Assembly: GCA_012514505.1 (NCBI GenBank)
Contig: JAAZAD010000144.1
Span: forward strand, 1-33,436
Length of the DNA: 33,436 bases
Direction of reading: 5' to 3'
Source: Rhodococcus sp. (in: high G+C Gram-positive bacteria)
GTDB lineage: Bacteria > Actinomycetota > Actinomycetes > Mycobacteriales > Mycobacteriaceae
Made by a program: the position numbers and the translations under genes. This document shows positions 8,084-17,136 of this stretch, one piece after another; positions within the stretch are counted from its first letter, which is position 1; each line of letters begins with the position of its first letter. Under the pieces are notes generated by a model. It was not told where the DNA came from, searched no databases, and saw nothing but the letters and a program-made list of their open reading frames with translations.

Positions 8084-9490
8084 TCAGTCGGTGCGGTTGT
8101 CGGCCATCGCTTGTAGTCGCCGGCGGAGGGGGAACGATCCGAGCACGCCCAGAACAAGCAATGCCGCAAGGGTTCCCACCGATGCGAGCGCGACGGTGCG
8201 TGGGCGTGGATCGGGAGTTTCCGGGGGAGTGGGCGCCGCGATGCTCACGGACTTCGGGGCATCGGCCGCGACACCCTCACGTGGAATCTTCGCGGTCACA
8301 GCGGCGAGTGGATCGACGACACCGTGACCGACCACGGGATTCCACCCTTCCGCGGGGGAATGCGCCGTTGCCTCGATGCGCGCCATCACCTCCAGAGCGG
8401 AGAGTTCCGGGAAGCGTGCGCGCACCAACGCGGCCGTTGCGGACACGAAGGGGGCCGCGAAACTGGTGCCACTCACCGGATTGGGCTGCCCGGTCCTGCC
8501 GTCGGTTACGGCTTTGGTCAGATCGTCGGAACCTGGTTTGAGGGACACGAGGTCGGTGCCCGGCGCTGCTACGTCCACCCAGGGGCCGCGCAGACTTTCC
8601 TCGCTGGGGGTGCCGTCGGCGTTGACGCGGCCCACGGTCAGCACGTAGTCGTCATGCCACGCAGGGCTGGCGAGAGTGAATACCGAATCGGACGTGTCAC
8701 CAGCGGGGTTCAGCGGATCCAGGTAGGGATTCTGGGTGTCACAGCCGCCCGATCCGACGTTCCCCGCAGCCGCGACGACGACCGCATCCTGCACCGTCAC
8801 TGCGTAATTCACCGCTGCGCCGAGGTATTTGTCGTAGTCACCCATGCCGGCACCAGCAGTGCGACAGGCGACCTCGGAGATGTTGATGACCGAGGCGCCT
8901 TGGTCGGCTGCATCCCGGATCGCTTGCGCGAGAGTGACCACGTTGCCCGCGCCCTCGGAATTGGCTGCCTTCTCGGGGTCGACGGGGGTACGGCCCGCGG
9001 GACCGTACTTGGTACTCGACTGGCGGATGCTGAGAATCTCGGCGCCTGGCGCGCCTCCTGCGAAGCCGGAACCCGGCGCGGGTTGCGCAGCGATCAGACC
9101 GGCTACCAGTGTTCCGTGGATGTCGCAGTCCTCGGTCCCGTCGGAGCCGCCGACCAGATCGCCGCCACCGATGAGGTTCGGAAGCCGTGGATGGTGGGCG
9201 ACTCCGGTGTCGATCACCGCGACCTTCTGGCCTTCACCGCGGGTGAACCGCCATGCCGAGCGAAAGTCGAGAAACTGCTGCGAAACAGGCACTTCGGGCC
9301 CGTCGGAGGCAGTTGCGGCTCCATTGCAGGGGATGTTGTTCTTCCGCTCGATTGCGGTCGTATCCGCAGGCGGGACCATCGAGGGATTGTTGGGTGGTGG
9401 TTCCGCGGCCATCGCTGCAGGCTGGCCGATCGCCGACGTGAGGGCGACCACAGCCGAGACGAGGGTTACGCGGGCGGCAGTGCCCTTCAC
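8084..9490 (-). CDS. mycP: Mycosin, type VII secretion subtilisin-like protease
   Basis: MycP is the membrane-anchored serine protease that stabilises the ESX complex and cleaves some substrates. The 468-residue protein has a signal peptide in about residues 1-27 ending near AMAAEPP. The subtilisin triad is Asp94 in AVIDTGV, His125 in DIHGTLVAGLIAA and Ser343 in SGTSFAAPFVSA; the oxyanion Asn lies in AAAGNVG. A C-terminal transmembrane helix (about VGTLAALLVLGVLGSF) is followed by a basic tail. The GTG start at 9490 overlaps the eccD stop as GTGA and gives a proper signal peptide, although the frame continues upstream to 9835. It is translationally coupled to eccD. Confidence 0.95.
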   Translation of the reverse strand: MKGTAARVTLVSAVVALTSAIGQPAAMAAEPPPNNPSMVPPADTTAIERKNNIPCNGAATASDGPEVPVSQQFLDFRSAWRFTRGEGQKVAVIDTGVAHHPRLPNLIGGGDLVGGSDGTEDCDIHGTLVAGLIAAQPAPGSGFAGGAPGAEILSIRQSSTKYGPAGRTPVDPEKAANSEGAGNVVTLAQAIRDAADQGASVINISEVACRTAGAGMGDYDKYLGAAVNYAVTVQDAVVVAAAGNVGSGGCDTQNPYLDPLNPAGDTSDSVFTLASPAWHDDYVLTVGRVNADGTPSEESLRGPWVDVAAPGTDLVSLKPGSDDLTKAVTDGRTGQPNPVSGTSFAAPFVSATAALVRARFPELSALEVMARIEATAHSPAEGWNPVVGHGVVDPLAAVTAKIPREGVAADAPKSVSIAAPTPPETPDPRPRTVALASVGTLAALLVLGVLGSFPLRRRLQAMADNRTD

Positions 9491-10953
9491 AGTCCGCGCA
9501 TCATCGAGTACAGGTTGGTGACCCAGCACACCAACGGGACGATCGACGCGATGAAAGCGAGGTCGATCAGTTCCGCGACCCGTCGCATCACAGGAGAGAA
9601 CGTCTGCTTCGGCGCGAGGACTCCGAGGGCCAGCGCTGCTGCGACGAACAGCATCGCCACTGCGAACACGGCGACAGACCAGTCGGAGGCGGTGACAGCC
9701 GCCCCGGCCAACAGCAGAACGAGAATCGCCGCACCGGAAGCGATGAGCGGAACAGCCTGATGAATGCTGCTGTACGTCCGCCCGCGGAACATGAGGACGG
9801 CCGCAGCCGATATCGCGAGGGCGGTTCCGGGCCAATAGATTCCCTCGGCCGTGGATTGCGCGGCGAGGAGGGCGGAAGTCAAGGTGCCGAGGGCCATCGC
9901 AGTGACGAGCCCGGTCAGGTACTGCCGCGCCCGAGTGGAGCGGTCCAGCAGCTCGTTGTACGACAGTCGTGCGACCTGATCGTCGGGATCGTCCTCGGAA
10001 GGATCAACCGAAGTGCCTGGGGCGGGCACCGGTGGCAGCGGAAGCTTGGCCATCAACATCGAGATTCGCGCGGAGAAGGCGAGGCCGATGAGGGCAACCG
10101 CGAGCGTTCCGGCCGCGATCTCGTGTGTACTCGCGTCGCTGAGGGTGCCCACGAGGGCGGCAGGCGTTGCGAGCAGCGAGAGGGAAGCGGCGGCCGTGAA
10201 AAGGGACAGTCCCACGCCGCTCACTCGCAGGCCGAGGATTGCGGTGACACCGGTCAAAGCCGATCCCAGGAGAAGGTGGGGGGCGCCGAACTCGCCGGGA
10301 ACGAACAGTGCGCCACCGGTGAAAGCAACGGGGAGAGAAGCGCATCCGAGTACGACCGCGCTGCGCACGTCGCCGTAGATGCGGCTCGTCAATGCGCCGG
10401 CCGTGAGAAAGAGCAACGCCATCAGGAGTGCGAAACCGGCGCCGACGAGGTTCTCCCCGTCACGCGCCGACCACAGCAGTGCGAACGAGCCGACCAACGT
10501 CACGAGCAAGCCGATGGCCGAACCCATGGCGCGAGCCGAATCGGCCGTCCATTCACGATCCTGCTCCGACCCTGCCGTCGCGACGTTGTACATGATGTCG
10601 TCGAACAGGGGAGCCGGAGCACTGGCGCGCGCACTCTCGAGTACGAGAAGGTCGCCGTCGCGGATGCCGTGCTCGTTGAGCGTCAGCGTGGAGGCGAGCG
10701 GGGCCTGGCCGATCTTGGCGAGGACCCATTCGTTCGGCTCGTACTCCTCGACGACGTCGTCGAAGTCGTTGCTGCCCTGGTGGCTACGAATCGTGTCGAC
10801 GATGCCTGGGACGAGGAGAGCGAGCGGGATGGTGGCCGGCACCGCCATGTCGACCTGTGAATGCGTCGAAAGGACCGTCAGCCTGCACAGGTCGGTGGCT
10901 GCACTGGTCCCGGACGTCTTCGAGTGACGCGACTCGCCGCTGGTGATGGTCAA
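9487..10953 (-). CDS. eccD: Type VII secretion integral membrane protein EccD
   Basis: EccD lines the ESX membrane vestibule and carries an N-terminal ubiquitin-like domain. Here that domain runs from about residue 22 (DLCRLTVLSTHSQVDMAVPA) to residue 110 (DGDLLVLES). After a linker, about 11 hydrophobic helices fill the rest, as in the family. The TTG at 10953 has GGGGGAAG at normal spacing and gives 488 residues. The frame also allows a GTG at 10980, which has no good ribosome-binding site. The C-terminal codons overlap mycP by four bases. The gene is divergent from eccC over a 272-base region. Confidence 0.92.
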   Translation of the reverse strand: MTITSGESRHSKTSGTSAATDLCRLTVLSTHSQVDMAVPATIPLALLVPGIVDTIRSHQGSNDFDDVVEEYEPNEWVLAKIGQAPLASTLTLNEHGIRDGDLLVLESARASAPAPLFDDIMYNVATAGSEQDREWTADSARAMGSAIGLLVTLVGSFALLWSARDGENLVGAGFALLMALLFLTAGALTSRIYGDVRSAVVLGCASLPVAFTGGALFVPGEFGAPHLLLGSALTGVTAILGLRVSGVGLSLFTAAASLSLLATPAALVGTLSDASTHEIAAGTLAVALIGLAFSARISMLMAKLPLPPVPAPGTSVDPSEDDPDDQVARLSYNELLDRSTRARQYLTGLVTAMALGTLTSALLAAQSTAEGIYWPGTALAISAAAVLMFRGRTYSSIHQAVPLIASGAAILVLLLAGAAVTASDWSVAVFAVAMLFVAAALALGVLAPKQTFSPVMRRVAELIDLAFIASIVPLVCWVTNLYSMMRGL

Positions 10954-11225
10954 TGCACTTCCCCCAACTCTGCGACGCACTGCCCCACCTGCGCCGATAC
11001 GTTACGAATGAGCGTCCGTCGGATGCTGTGTGTTTCGGACCAGGGGCACTCTATTACAAGCGGGTGTCACCCTCCACCGCCCGGGGTTCGATCCGCATTC
11101 CCGAAACCCTCGCTGTACCGAACCGCGCGTCATGGTCTAGCCTTTGTGTCTGCGAGACCCGCCCTGGGGGGCCGCCGGGAATTCCGGATACGGGTCGTGA
11201 AACGTCTCGGAGGGGGTCGGCCAAC
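10954..11225. promoter_or_regulatory. Divergent promoter region between eccD and eccC
   Basis: This 272-base gap must hold the promoters of both genes. It contains an 11-base palindrome GGGTGTCACCC at 11062-11072. It also contains an imperfect inverted repeat, GGGGTTCG at 11083-11090 with CGAAACCC at 11102-11109 (one mismatch). The second recalls the GGTTCGGG arm found between eccE and eccB, so both could be read by the same regulator. A frame in line with eccC runs through the region but has no ribosome-binding site and no family resemblance. No confident -35/-10 pair was found. Confidence 0.45.
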
Positions 11226-14200
11226 GTGAGCACCAGCCGGTTCGTGCGTAAAGCACGACGAGAGGTACCGCGTATCCCCGGTGGTGAAGTGAGCCTGCAG
11301 GCTCCCCCCGAAATCCCTCGTGTGGTGCCGGGAAACCTGATCACCAAGCTGCTTCCGCTCGTCATGGTCGTCGCGATGGTCGGCATGATGGCCTTGATGT
11401 TCACGTCCGGCATGGGCCGCAGCCCGATGTCGATGCTGTTCCCGATCATGATGATGGTGTCGATGCTCGGCATGCTTGCCGGTGGTGGCAAGGGTGGGCC
11501 GAAAGCATCCGAGGCCAACGAGGATCGCAAGGACTACCTTCGCTACCTCGATCAGCTTCGTAAGGACGTCGACGAAACCGGCGAGCAGCAGCGCAAATCC
11601 CTCGAATGGAGTCACCCCGAGCCGCGTCTTCTGTGGACGCTCGCCGGCACCTCCAGGATGTGGGAGCGCCGCGCCAACGACCCCGACTTCTGCCACGTCC
11701 GTGTCGGCCGAGGTAGTCAGCGTCTCGCCACCAGACTGATCGCACCCGAGACCGGCCCGGTCGACGATCTCGAACCCGTAGCAGCGGTGTCACTGCGACG
11801 TTTCGTGCGCGCACATTCCGTGGTCCAGGACCTTCCGACCGCCGTCTCGATCCGCGGATTCGCGTCGATCTCCATCGACGGTCAACGCTCCATGGCCCGC
11901 GCACTCGTCCAGTCGATGCTGATGCAGCTCTGCACCTTTCACGGTCCTGATCACCTGCTGGTCGCCGTGGTGTGTGGACCGGACACCGAACCGGAATGGG
12001 AATGGGCCAAGTGGCTCCCGCACGCCCAGCATCCGGAGGTCGCGGACGGGATCGGCACGTCACGCATGGTGTACGGGTCGATCCTCGAACTCGAGTCGGC
12101 TCTGGGGCCGATGCTGACGATGCGCAGCCGGTTCTCGCGAAACGCTCCTGCGACGCCGGGCGTCCCGCAGATGGTCATCGTCGTCGACGGCGGCATCCTC
12201 GACGGCGAATCCGGGATGATCACCGACGGCGGCATCGACGCGGTCACCGTTCTCGACATCAGTGGGTACTGCCCGAGGCTGACGGCAACGCGTGGCCTTC
12301 AGTTGGTCGCGGACAACGGTTCACTCGGTGCCCGTAGTGGCACCGGTGTCGAAATGTTCGCCACGGCCGACCTGATGAACGCCGCTGACGCGCAGACTCT
12401 GGCGCGACGGCTGGCACCGTTCCGGACGCCCAGTCAGACCACCGCCGATGCCGTGGACGACGACGATCAGCAGGTTCAGTCCTGGGGTCAGATGATCGGC
12501 GTCGGCGCTGTCGGCCGACTGAACCCCGAACACGTGTGGCTGCCGCGAAGCGCTCGCGATCGTCTACGTATTCCCATCGGTCTGGGTGTCGACGGCACCG
12601 TCGTCGACATCGACTTGAAGGAGTCCGCCGAGAACGGCATGGGCCCGCACGGCCTGTGTATCGGTGCAACTGGTTCCGGTAAGTCGGAGTTCCTGCGCAC
12701 ACTCGTGCTCGGACTCATCGCGACGCACTCACCGGACGCACTGAATCTCATCCTCGTCGACTTCAAGGGTGGTGCGACATTCCTCGGTCTCGATGGCGCG
12801 CCGCACGTTGCCGCGGTGATCACCAACCTCGCCGAAGAGCTCGACATGGTCGAGCGTATGAGGGATGCGATCGCCGGCGAGATGAACCGTCGTCAGGAAC
12901 TCCTGCGTTCTGCCGGCAACTTCGCCAACGTCACCGAGTACGAGAAGGCCAGGGTCGCCGGAGCAGCGCTCGATCCGTTGCCTGCCCTGTTCATCGTGGT
13001 CGACGAGTTCTCCGAACTGTTGAGCCAGCACCCGGACTTCGCCGACCTGTTCGTCGCGATCGGACGTCTGGGCCGTTCGTTGCACATCCACCTGCTGCTC
13101 GCGAGCCAGCGCCTGGAAGAGGGCAAGCTGCGTGGTCTCGACAGTCACCTGTCGTACCGCATCGGTCTGAAGACCTTCTCCGCAAACGAATCCCGAAGCG
13201 TTCTCGGTGTGCCGGATGCCTACCACCTTCCGGCGAGCCCCGGTGCGGGATACCTCAAGTGCGACTCCGCCGAGATCGTGCGCTTCCAGGCGTCGTACGT
13301 GTCCGGCATCTACGAAGGCGACCGCGCGGACCGAATCCAAGAACGCGACTCGGCCACCGTGGAACTGCGACCCAAGATCTTCACCGCGTCGCCGGTTGCC
13401 GCCGATGTCGTGGAACAGCCCGAATACACGCCGCTGGCGGAGATCAATTCGGGTCCACCCGAAACCAGAACGACGATCGATGTCGTGGTCGAGCGGATCC
13501 AGGGTCACGGCAATCCCGCACACGAAGTGTGGCTACCGCCGTTGGATGCCCCGGCCACTTTGGACGAGTTGCTCCCGCGCTCGATTCTCACGGAACCGGT
13601 CAACCCGCTCAGCACGCTTCGCGCACCGATCGGCATCATCGACCGTCCCTACGACCAGCGTCGCGATCCACTGGTCGTGGACCTTTCCGGCGCCACGGGC
13701 AACATGGCAATCGTCGGTGGCCCGCAGTCCGGTAAATCGACGGCCTTGCGAACTCTCATCATGTCCATGTCGATGACCCACACGGCCGAGCAGGTGCAGT
13801 TCTACTGCCTCGACTTCGGTGGCGGCACATTGGCAGGACTGAGCGGGCTTCCGCACGTCGGCTCGGTGGCCAACCGACTCGACGTCGACCGAGTGCGTCG
13901 AACGCTGGCCGAGATGACCACGATCGTGCGTGATCGCGAGTTGATGTTCCGTGACCTGGGTATCGAATCGATGGTCGAGTTCCGGCGACGCCAGGCAGAC
14001 CAGGCCTACGAGGGTGCGCCCCGGGACGATTCGTTCGGTGACGTCTTCCTCGTGATCGACGGTTATGCCAGCATCCGGCAGGACTTCGAGAGCCTCGATC
14101 AGTCGATCAACAACCTTGCTGCGCAGGGACTTTCCTATGGCGTCCACCTCATTGTGAGCGCGGGACGATGGGGCGAGATCAGGCCCGCACTCAAGGACCA

Positions 14201-15218
14201 GTTGGGTACGCGAATCGAGTTGCGTCTCGGCGATCCGTCCGACTCGGACCTCGGCCGTAAGGTGGCCGCGCTGGTACCGACAGGCCGACCCGGCCGCGGT
14301 ATGACGCGCGACAGCCTGCACTTGCTGATCGGTCTTCCGCGCGTGGACGGCAGCTCGAATCTGGAGGACCTGTCATCGGGAGTCGGCAATGCTGTCGCAG
14401 CGATCGCTGCTTCGACGCCGGGGAACCCCGCACCCGCAGTCCGTATGCTGCCCGAACGTATCGACAGGGACGAACTGCTCGCCCACGCAGATTGGCCTGC
14501 GTCGGTCGACCGGACCCAAACGAACCTGCGTATTCCTATCGGTCTGGACGAGGCCGAGCTCGCGCCGACGTACCTCAACTTTGCGGAACAGCCTCACTTC
14601 ATGGTGTTCGGTGACAGCGAGTGCGGTAAGACGACCCTGTTGCAGAACATCTGCGAGGGGATCATGCAGTCGAACACCGGTAAACAGGTCAAGATCGTGC
14701 TGTGTGACTACCGCCGAACACTTCTCGGCGTCGTCCCCAAGGAGTACCTCGCCGGATACGCGCCGTCCGCTTCTGTCATGAGTGACCTCATGAAGGACCT
14801 CGCAGGCCGGATGCAGGCACGTACGGCGGGACCTGATATCACGCAGCAACAACTCCGAGATCGGTCCTGGTGGGAGGGCCCAGAGGTGTTCGTCATCATC
14901 GACGATTACGACCTCGTGGTCACCTCGAGTGGCAACCCCGTTGCGCCGCTCCTCGAATACCTCCCGCACGCCAGGGATCTCGGTCTGCACGTGATCATCT
15001 CGCGTCGGTCGGGTGGTGCAGGCCGTGCGATGTACGAGCCCGTCATTTCGCGGCTGCGAGACTTGGTTTCGCCCGGTCTCGTGATGAGCGGCAACAGGGA
15101 AGAAGGCAATCTTCTGGGTACCGTGCGTCCCAGTGCCATGCCTCCCGGCCGTGGCACGCTGGTCAGCCGATCCGGTTCCGGCCTGGTTCAGGTCGCTTGG
15201 ATGCCGCCGCAGATATGA
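11226..15218 (+). CDS. eccC: Type VII secretion ATPase EccC
   Basis: EccC is the motor ATPase of the ESX system and recognises substrates through its last domain. The protein has 1330 residues, the usual size for a fused EccCa/EccCb. Two transmembrane helices lie at about residues 37-63 and 68-87. Three FtsK/SpoIIIE-type ATPase domains follow, with Walker A motifs GATGSGKS (480-487), GGPQSGKS (831-838) and GDSECGKT (1129-1136). The matching Walker B strands are LFIVVDEFSELL, VFLVIDGYASI and VFVIIDDYDLV; only the first carries the DE pair expected of an active ATPase. The GTG start at 11226 has GGAGGGGG upstream. The stop overlaps the next gene as ATGA. Confidence 0.97.
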   Translation: MSTSRFVRKARREVPRIPGGEVSLQAPPEIPRVVPGNLITKLLPLVMVVAMVGMMALMFTSGMGRSPMSMLFPIMMMVSMLGMLAGGGKGGPKASEANEDRKDYLRYLDQLRKDVDETGEQQRKSLEWSHPEPRLLWTLAGTSRMWERRANDPDFCHVRVGRGSQRLATRLIAPETGPVDDLEPVAAVSLRRFVRAHSVVQDLPTAVSIRGFASISIDGQRSMARALVQSMLMQLCTFHGPDHLLVAVVCGPDTEPEWEWAKWLPHAQHPEVADGIGTSRMVYGSILELESALGPMLTMRSRFSRNAPATPGVPQMVIVVDGGILDGESGMITDGGIDAVTVLDISGYCPRLTATRGLQLVADNGSLGARSGTGVEMFATADLMNAADAQTLARRLAPFRTPSQTTADAVDDDDQQVQSWGQMIGVGAVGRLNPEHVWLPRSARDRLRIPIGLGVDGTVVDIDLKESAENGMGPHGLCIGATGSGKSEFLRTLVLGLIATHSPDALNLILVDFKGGATFLGLDGAPHVAAVITNLAEELDMVERMRDAIAGEMNRRQELLRSAGNFANVTEYEKARVAGAALDPLPALFIVVDEFSELLSQHPDFADLFVAIGRLGRSLHIHLLLASQRLEEGKLRGLDSHLSYRIGLKTFSANESRSVLGVPDAYHLPASPGAGYLKCDSAEIVRFQASYVSGIYEGDRADRIQERDSATVELRPKIFTASPVAADVVEQPEYTPLAEINSGPPETRTTIDVVVERIQGHGNPAHEVWLPPLDAPATLDELLPRSILTEPVNPLSTLRAPIGIIDRPYDQRRDPLVVDLSGATGNMAIVGGPQSGKSTALRTLIMSMSMTHTAEQVQFYCLDFGGGTLAGLSGLPHVGSVANRLDVDRVRRTLAEMTTIVRDRELMFRDLGIESMVEFRRRQADQAYEGAPRDDSFGDVFLVIDGYASIRQDFESLDQSINNLAAQGLSYGVHLIVSAGRWGEIRPALKDQLGTRIELRLGDPSDSDLGRKVAALVPTGRPGRGMTRDSLHLLIGLPRVDGSSNLEDLSSGVGNAVAAIAASTPGNPAPAVRMLPERIDRDELLAHADWPASVDRTQTNLRIPIGLDEAELAPTYLNFAEQPHFMVFGDSECGKTTLLQNICEGIMQSNTGKQVKIVLCDYRRTLLGVVPKEYLAGYAPSASVMSDLMKDLAGRMQARTAGPDITQQQLRDRSWWEGPEVFVIIDDYDLVVTSSGNPVAPLLEYLPHARDLGLHVIISRRSGGAGRAMYEPVISRLRDLVSPGLVMSGNREEGNLLGTVRPSAMPPGRGTLVSRSGSGLVQVAWMPPQI

Positions 15219-16645
15219 CCACGCTGGCGATTCATCTGACTGAAGACGGTGTTTACGCCAGTTCAGAGGGCGAGCACTGGTTCGGCGGGACGGACTCGCA
15301 ACCACTGGTCTCTGCGGAAGACGAATTCTCCGCATCCGGTATCGGCATTGTCCCGACGACCGACGCGGTGCGTGCGCTCATCGAGACCGCGGTGACCGGA
15401 GTTGGCTCGGCGCCACCCGTGCGTTCAATCGCCATGACGCACCCCACGCATTGGGGTAGCGCACGTATTCGCGTGTACAGAGCCGCGGCACTTCACTTCT
15501 CGTCTGACGTGACGATGGTTCCACTGGCATCGATCGCCGCACGGACGGCCATGCAGCACACCGGCATTCACAGTGCGGTGCCGAGTTACGTCGTTCTGGA
15601 GTCTTCCGAGGCTGGGGTCGTCGTGACATGCGTCGACAGTTCTCAGGGTGAATACCGAGTGGTGGGTTGCGATACCGATCACGGACACAGTGCACTCGCT
15701 GAGGTAGTGCGCCACGTGTCGGCTGGTCGGATCGTCGATGGCGCTTTCGTGTGCGGCATCGGCACAGTGCCCGACCTCGACGCTTTCGGTGCAGAACTAT
15801 CGGCGAAATTCGGTCGTCGAGTGCCTGTGCAGATCGTATCGGCAGAAGATGTGGCGAAGGCGCTCGATGACCATGCGCACCGCGCTTTCGGGCCTGTGCT
15901 TGCTCCTGAACCGAGTCGAAAGCAGTGGTTGTCTGCACCACAACAGGATTCCGGTCCGGAACGTCGTTCTCGCCCGATCTTTGTGGCGGCTGCTGCCATG
16001 GCGGTTGTCGTATCCGTGTGTGCCATCGCTTTGTTCATGAACGTCGGGCAGTCGACGGAGTCGGTGCGTGCTGCCACCGAGACGGCGATGCCCGCGGCGT
16101 CTGCGCCGTCCGAGGCTGCTGCCCCAGTACCGTCGTCTGTGAAATCTGTACCGTCGTCTGCGGAATCGCGTCCGACGGTTGAGGTGCCGGATGAAGTTCC
16201 GGCGCAGGGCGCCGTGACGGAGATCGGACGGATTCGAGTTCAGGTGCCGGAAGACTGGCAGCGGAGCCGTGCATCGGACGACGAGTCGGAGTCGCCCGAC
16301 CGGTTCGAGTTGGTACCGGTAGCCGGTTCGGGTAGCCGGATCGTGTTCGTTCAGAACGAACTTCGTAGCGGCATCGGGTACGACGAGGTTGCAACCACAT
16401 TGGGGGAACAGATCTCGCGGAGCGACCGGGGACGGTTCTCGGAATTGGATCGCGAGGTGGCCTTCGGCGGGCGGCCGGGAATTTCGTACTCGGAGTTTCC
16501 CGCGGACAGATCACAGGTGAACTGGCATGTGCTCATCGACCAAGGCGTACAGGTGAGCGTCGGATGCCAGTTCGAACGCGCGCAGTGGGCCACGATAGTC
16601 CAGCCCTGTGAGCAGGTTGTTCGGTCCCTGGCGGTCAGCGATTAG
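15215..16645 (+). CDS. Type VII secretion-associated protein, Rv3446c type
   Basis: A 476-residue membrane protein starting at an ATG that overlaps the eccC stop. The position between eccC and the WXG100 pair matches Rv3446c of M. tuberculosis ESX-4. The N-terminal 230 residues look like a decayed actin/Hsp70 fold: AMTHPTHWG resembles the Hsp70 VPA strand, and SYVVLESSEAGVVVTCVDS resembles a phosphate-2 loop without its glycines. One transmembrane helix lies at about residues 254-276. It is followed by a Ser/Ala/Pro-rich linker and a C-terminal domain from about residue 335 (IRVQVPEDW) typical of the type VII-associated family. The C-terminal domain is presumably outside the membrane. The biochemical role is unknown; coupling to eccC says it is part of the machine or its regulation. 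Confidence 0.85.
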   Translation: MTTLAIHLTEDGVYASSEGEHWFGGTDSQPLVSAEDEFSASGIGIVPTTDAVRALIETAVTGVGSAPPVRSIAMTHPTHWGSARIRVYRAAALHFSSDVTMVPLASIAARTAMQHTGIHSAVPSYVVLESSEAGVVVTCVDSSQGEYRVVGCDTDHGHSALAEVVRHVSAGRIVDGAFVCGIGTVPDLDAFGAELSAKFGRRVPVQIVSAEDVAKALDDHAHRAFGPVLAPEPSRKQWLSAPQQDSGPERRSRPIFVAAAAMAVVVSVCAIALFMNVGQSTESVRAATETAMPAASAPSEAAAPVPSSVKSVPSSAESRPTVEVPDEVPAQGAVTEIGRIRVQVPEDWQRSRASDDESESPDRFELVPVAGSGSRIVFVQNELRSGIGYDEVATTLGEQISRSDRGRFSELDREVAFGGRPGISYSEFPADRSQVNWHVLIDQGVQVSVGCQFERAQWATIVQPCEQVVRSLAVSD

Positions 16646-16668
16646 AAAAAACTTCCACCGAGGTGGAA
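16646..16668 (-). terminator. Hairpin with A-run after the Rv3446c-type gene
   Basis: Six A's at 16646-16651 directly follow the stop codon. They are followed by TTCCACC (16653-16659), two bases, and GGTGGAA (16662-16668). On the minus strand this reads as a short stem followed by six T's, the form of an intrinsic terminator for leftward transcription. The stem is short, so the alternative is a regulator site upstream of the WXG100 genes. Confidence 0.4.
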
Positions 16669-16672
16669 CCGG

Positions 16673-16702
16673 TTGGGCGCCCCATGCGTCCAACCGTATG
16701 TA
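16673..16702 (+). promoter_or_regulatory. Possible promoter of the WXG100 pair
   Basis: TTGGGC at 16673-16678 and TATGTA at 16697-16702 are separated by 18 bases. They lie 61 bases before the esxU start, in a gap of 118 bases after the Rv3446c-type gene. The -35 overlaps an inverted repeat, CGGTTGG at 16670-16676 with CCAACCG at 16690-16696, which could be an operator. Confidence 0.35.
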
Positions 16703-16763
16703 GGGGTGAATCGGTGTGGTCCAGGTTGGGCCGCCGCACCAGAACGTCTAGGGAGGAATCACC

Positions 16764-17078
16764 GTGGGACTTTCAGCTGACAGGGCGCAAATCGACGCTT
16801 CTGCGAATCATGTCGAGAGTGTTCGTGACAACGTCGATGGACAGATCGCGCAGATCCGCAGCCTGGTTGAGGGCTCGCGTGCGTCTTGGAAAGGTGAGGC
16901 GCAGACCGCCTTCGCCAACCTGATGGAGCGCTACGACGCGTCGGCGCGCAAGCAGAGTACTGCTCTCACCACGATCATCGAGAACATTCGTGAGGGCAAC
17001 AAGGGCTACGACACCACCGAGCAGGCCAGCCTCCAGGCGATCAACAACGCCGGACAGTCCGCCACGCTGGATATGTAA
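16764..17078 (+). CDS. esxU: WXG100 family type VII secretion target (EsxU-like)
   Basis: A 104-residue WXG100 protein, secreted as a helical-hairpin heterodimer by ESX systems. The turn motif is Trp42-Lys-Gly44 in SWKGEAQ, close to mid-protein. The C-terminal export signal YxxxD/E is present as YDTTE at about residue 83. The GTG start has GGGAGGA at 16751-16757. The partner gene begins 58 bases downstream. By gene order (eccC, Rv3446c type, esxU, esxT, rplM) it corresponds to EsxU of ESX-4; the symbol rests on synteny plus family, not on close sequence comparison. Confidence 0.9.
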   Translation: MGLSADRAQIDASANHVESVRDNVDGQIAQIRSLVEGSRASWKGEAQTAFANLMERYDASARKQSTALTTIIENIREGNKGYDTTEQASLQAINNAGQSATLDM

Positions 17079-17136
17079 CTGCGCGTCGCAGTCGAGCATG
17101 TCACCTGAGTCGATCAGCAATTAGCAGGGAGTGAAG

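Noticed and set aside
10953-11225. Upstream extension of the eccC frame beginning at an ATG inside the eccD start region
   Set aside because: The added 91 residues show no EccC resemblance, the ATG has no suitable ribosome-binding site, and the GTG at 11226 with GGAGGGGG gives the family N-terminus and length.
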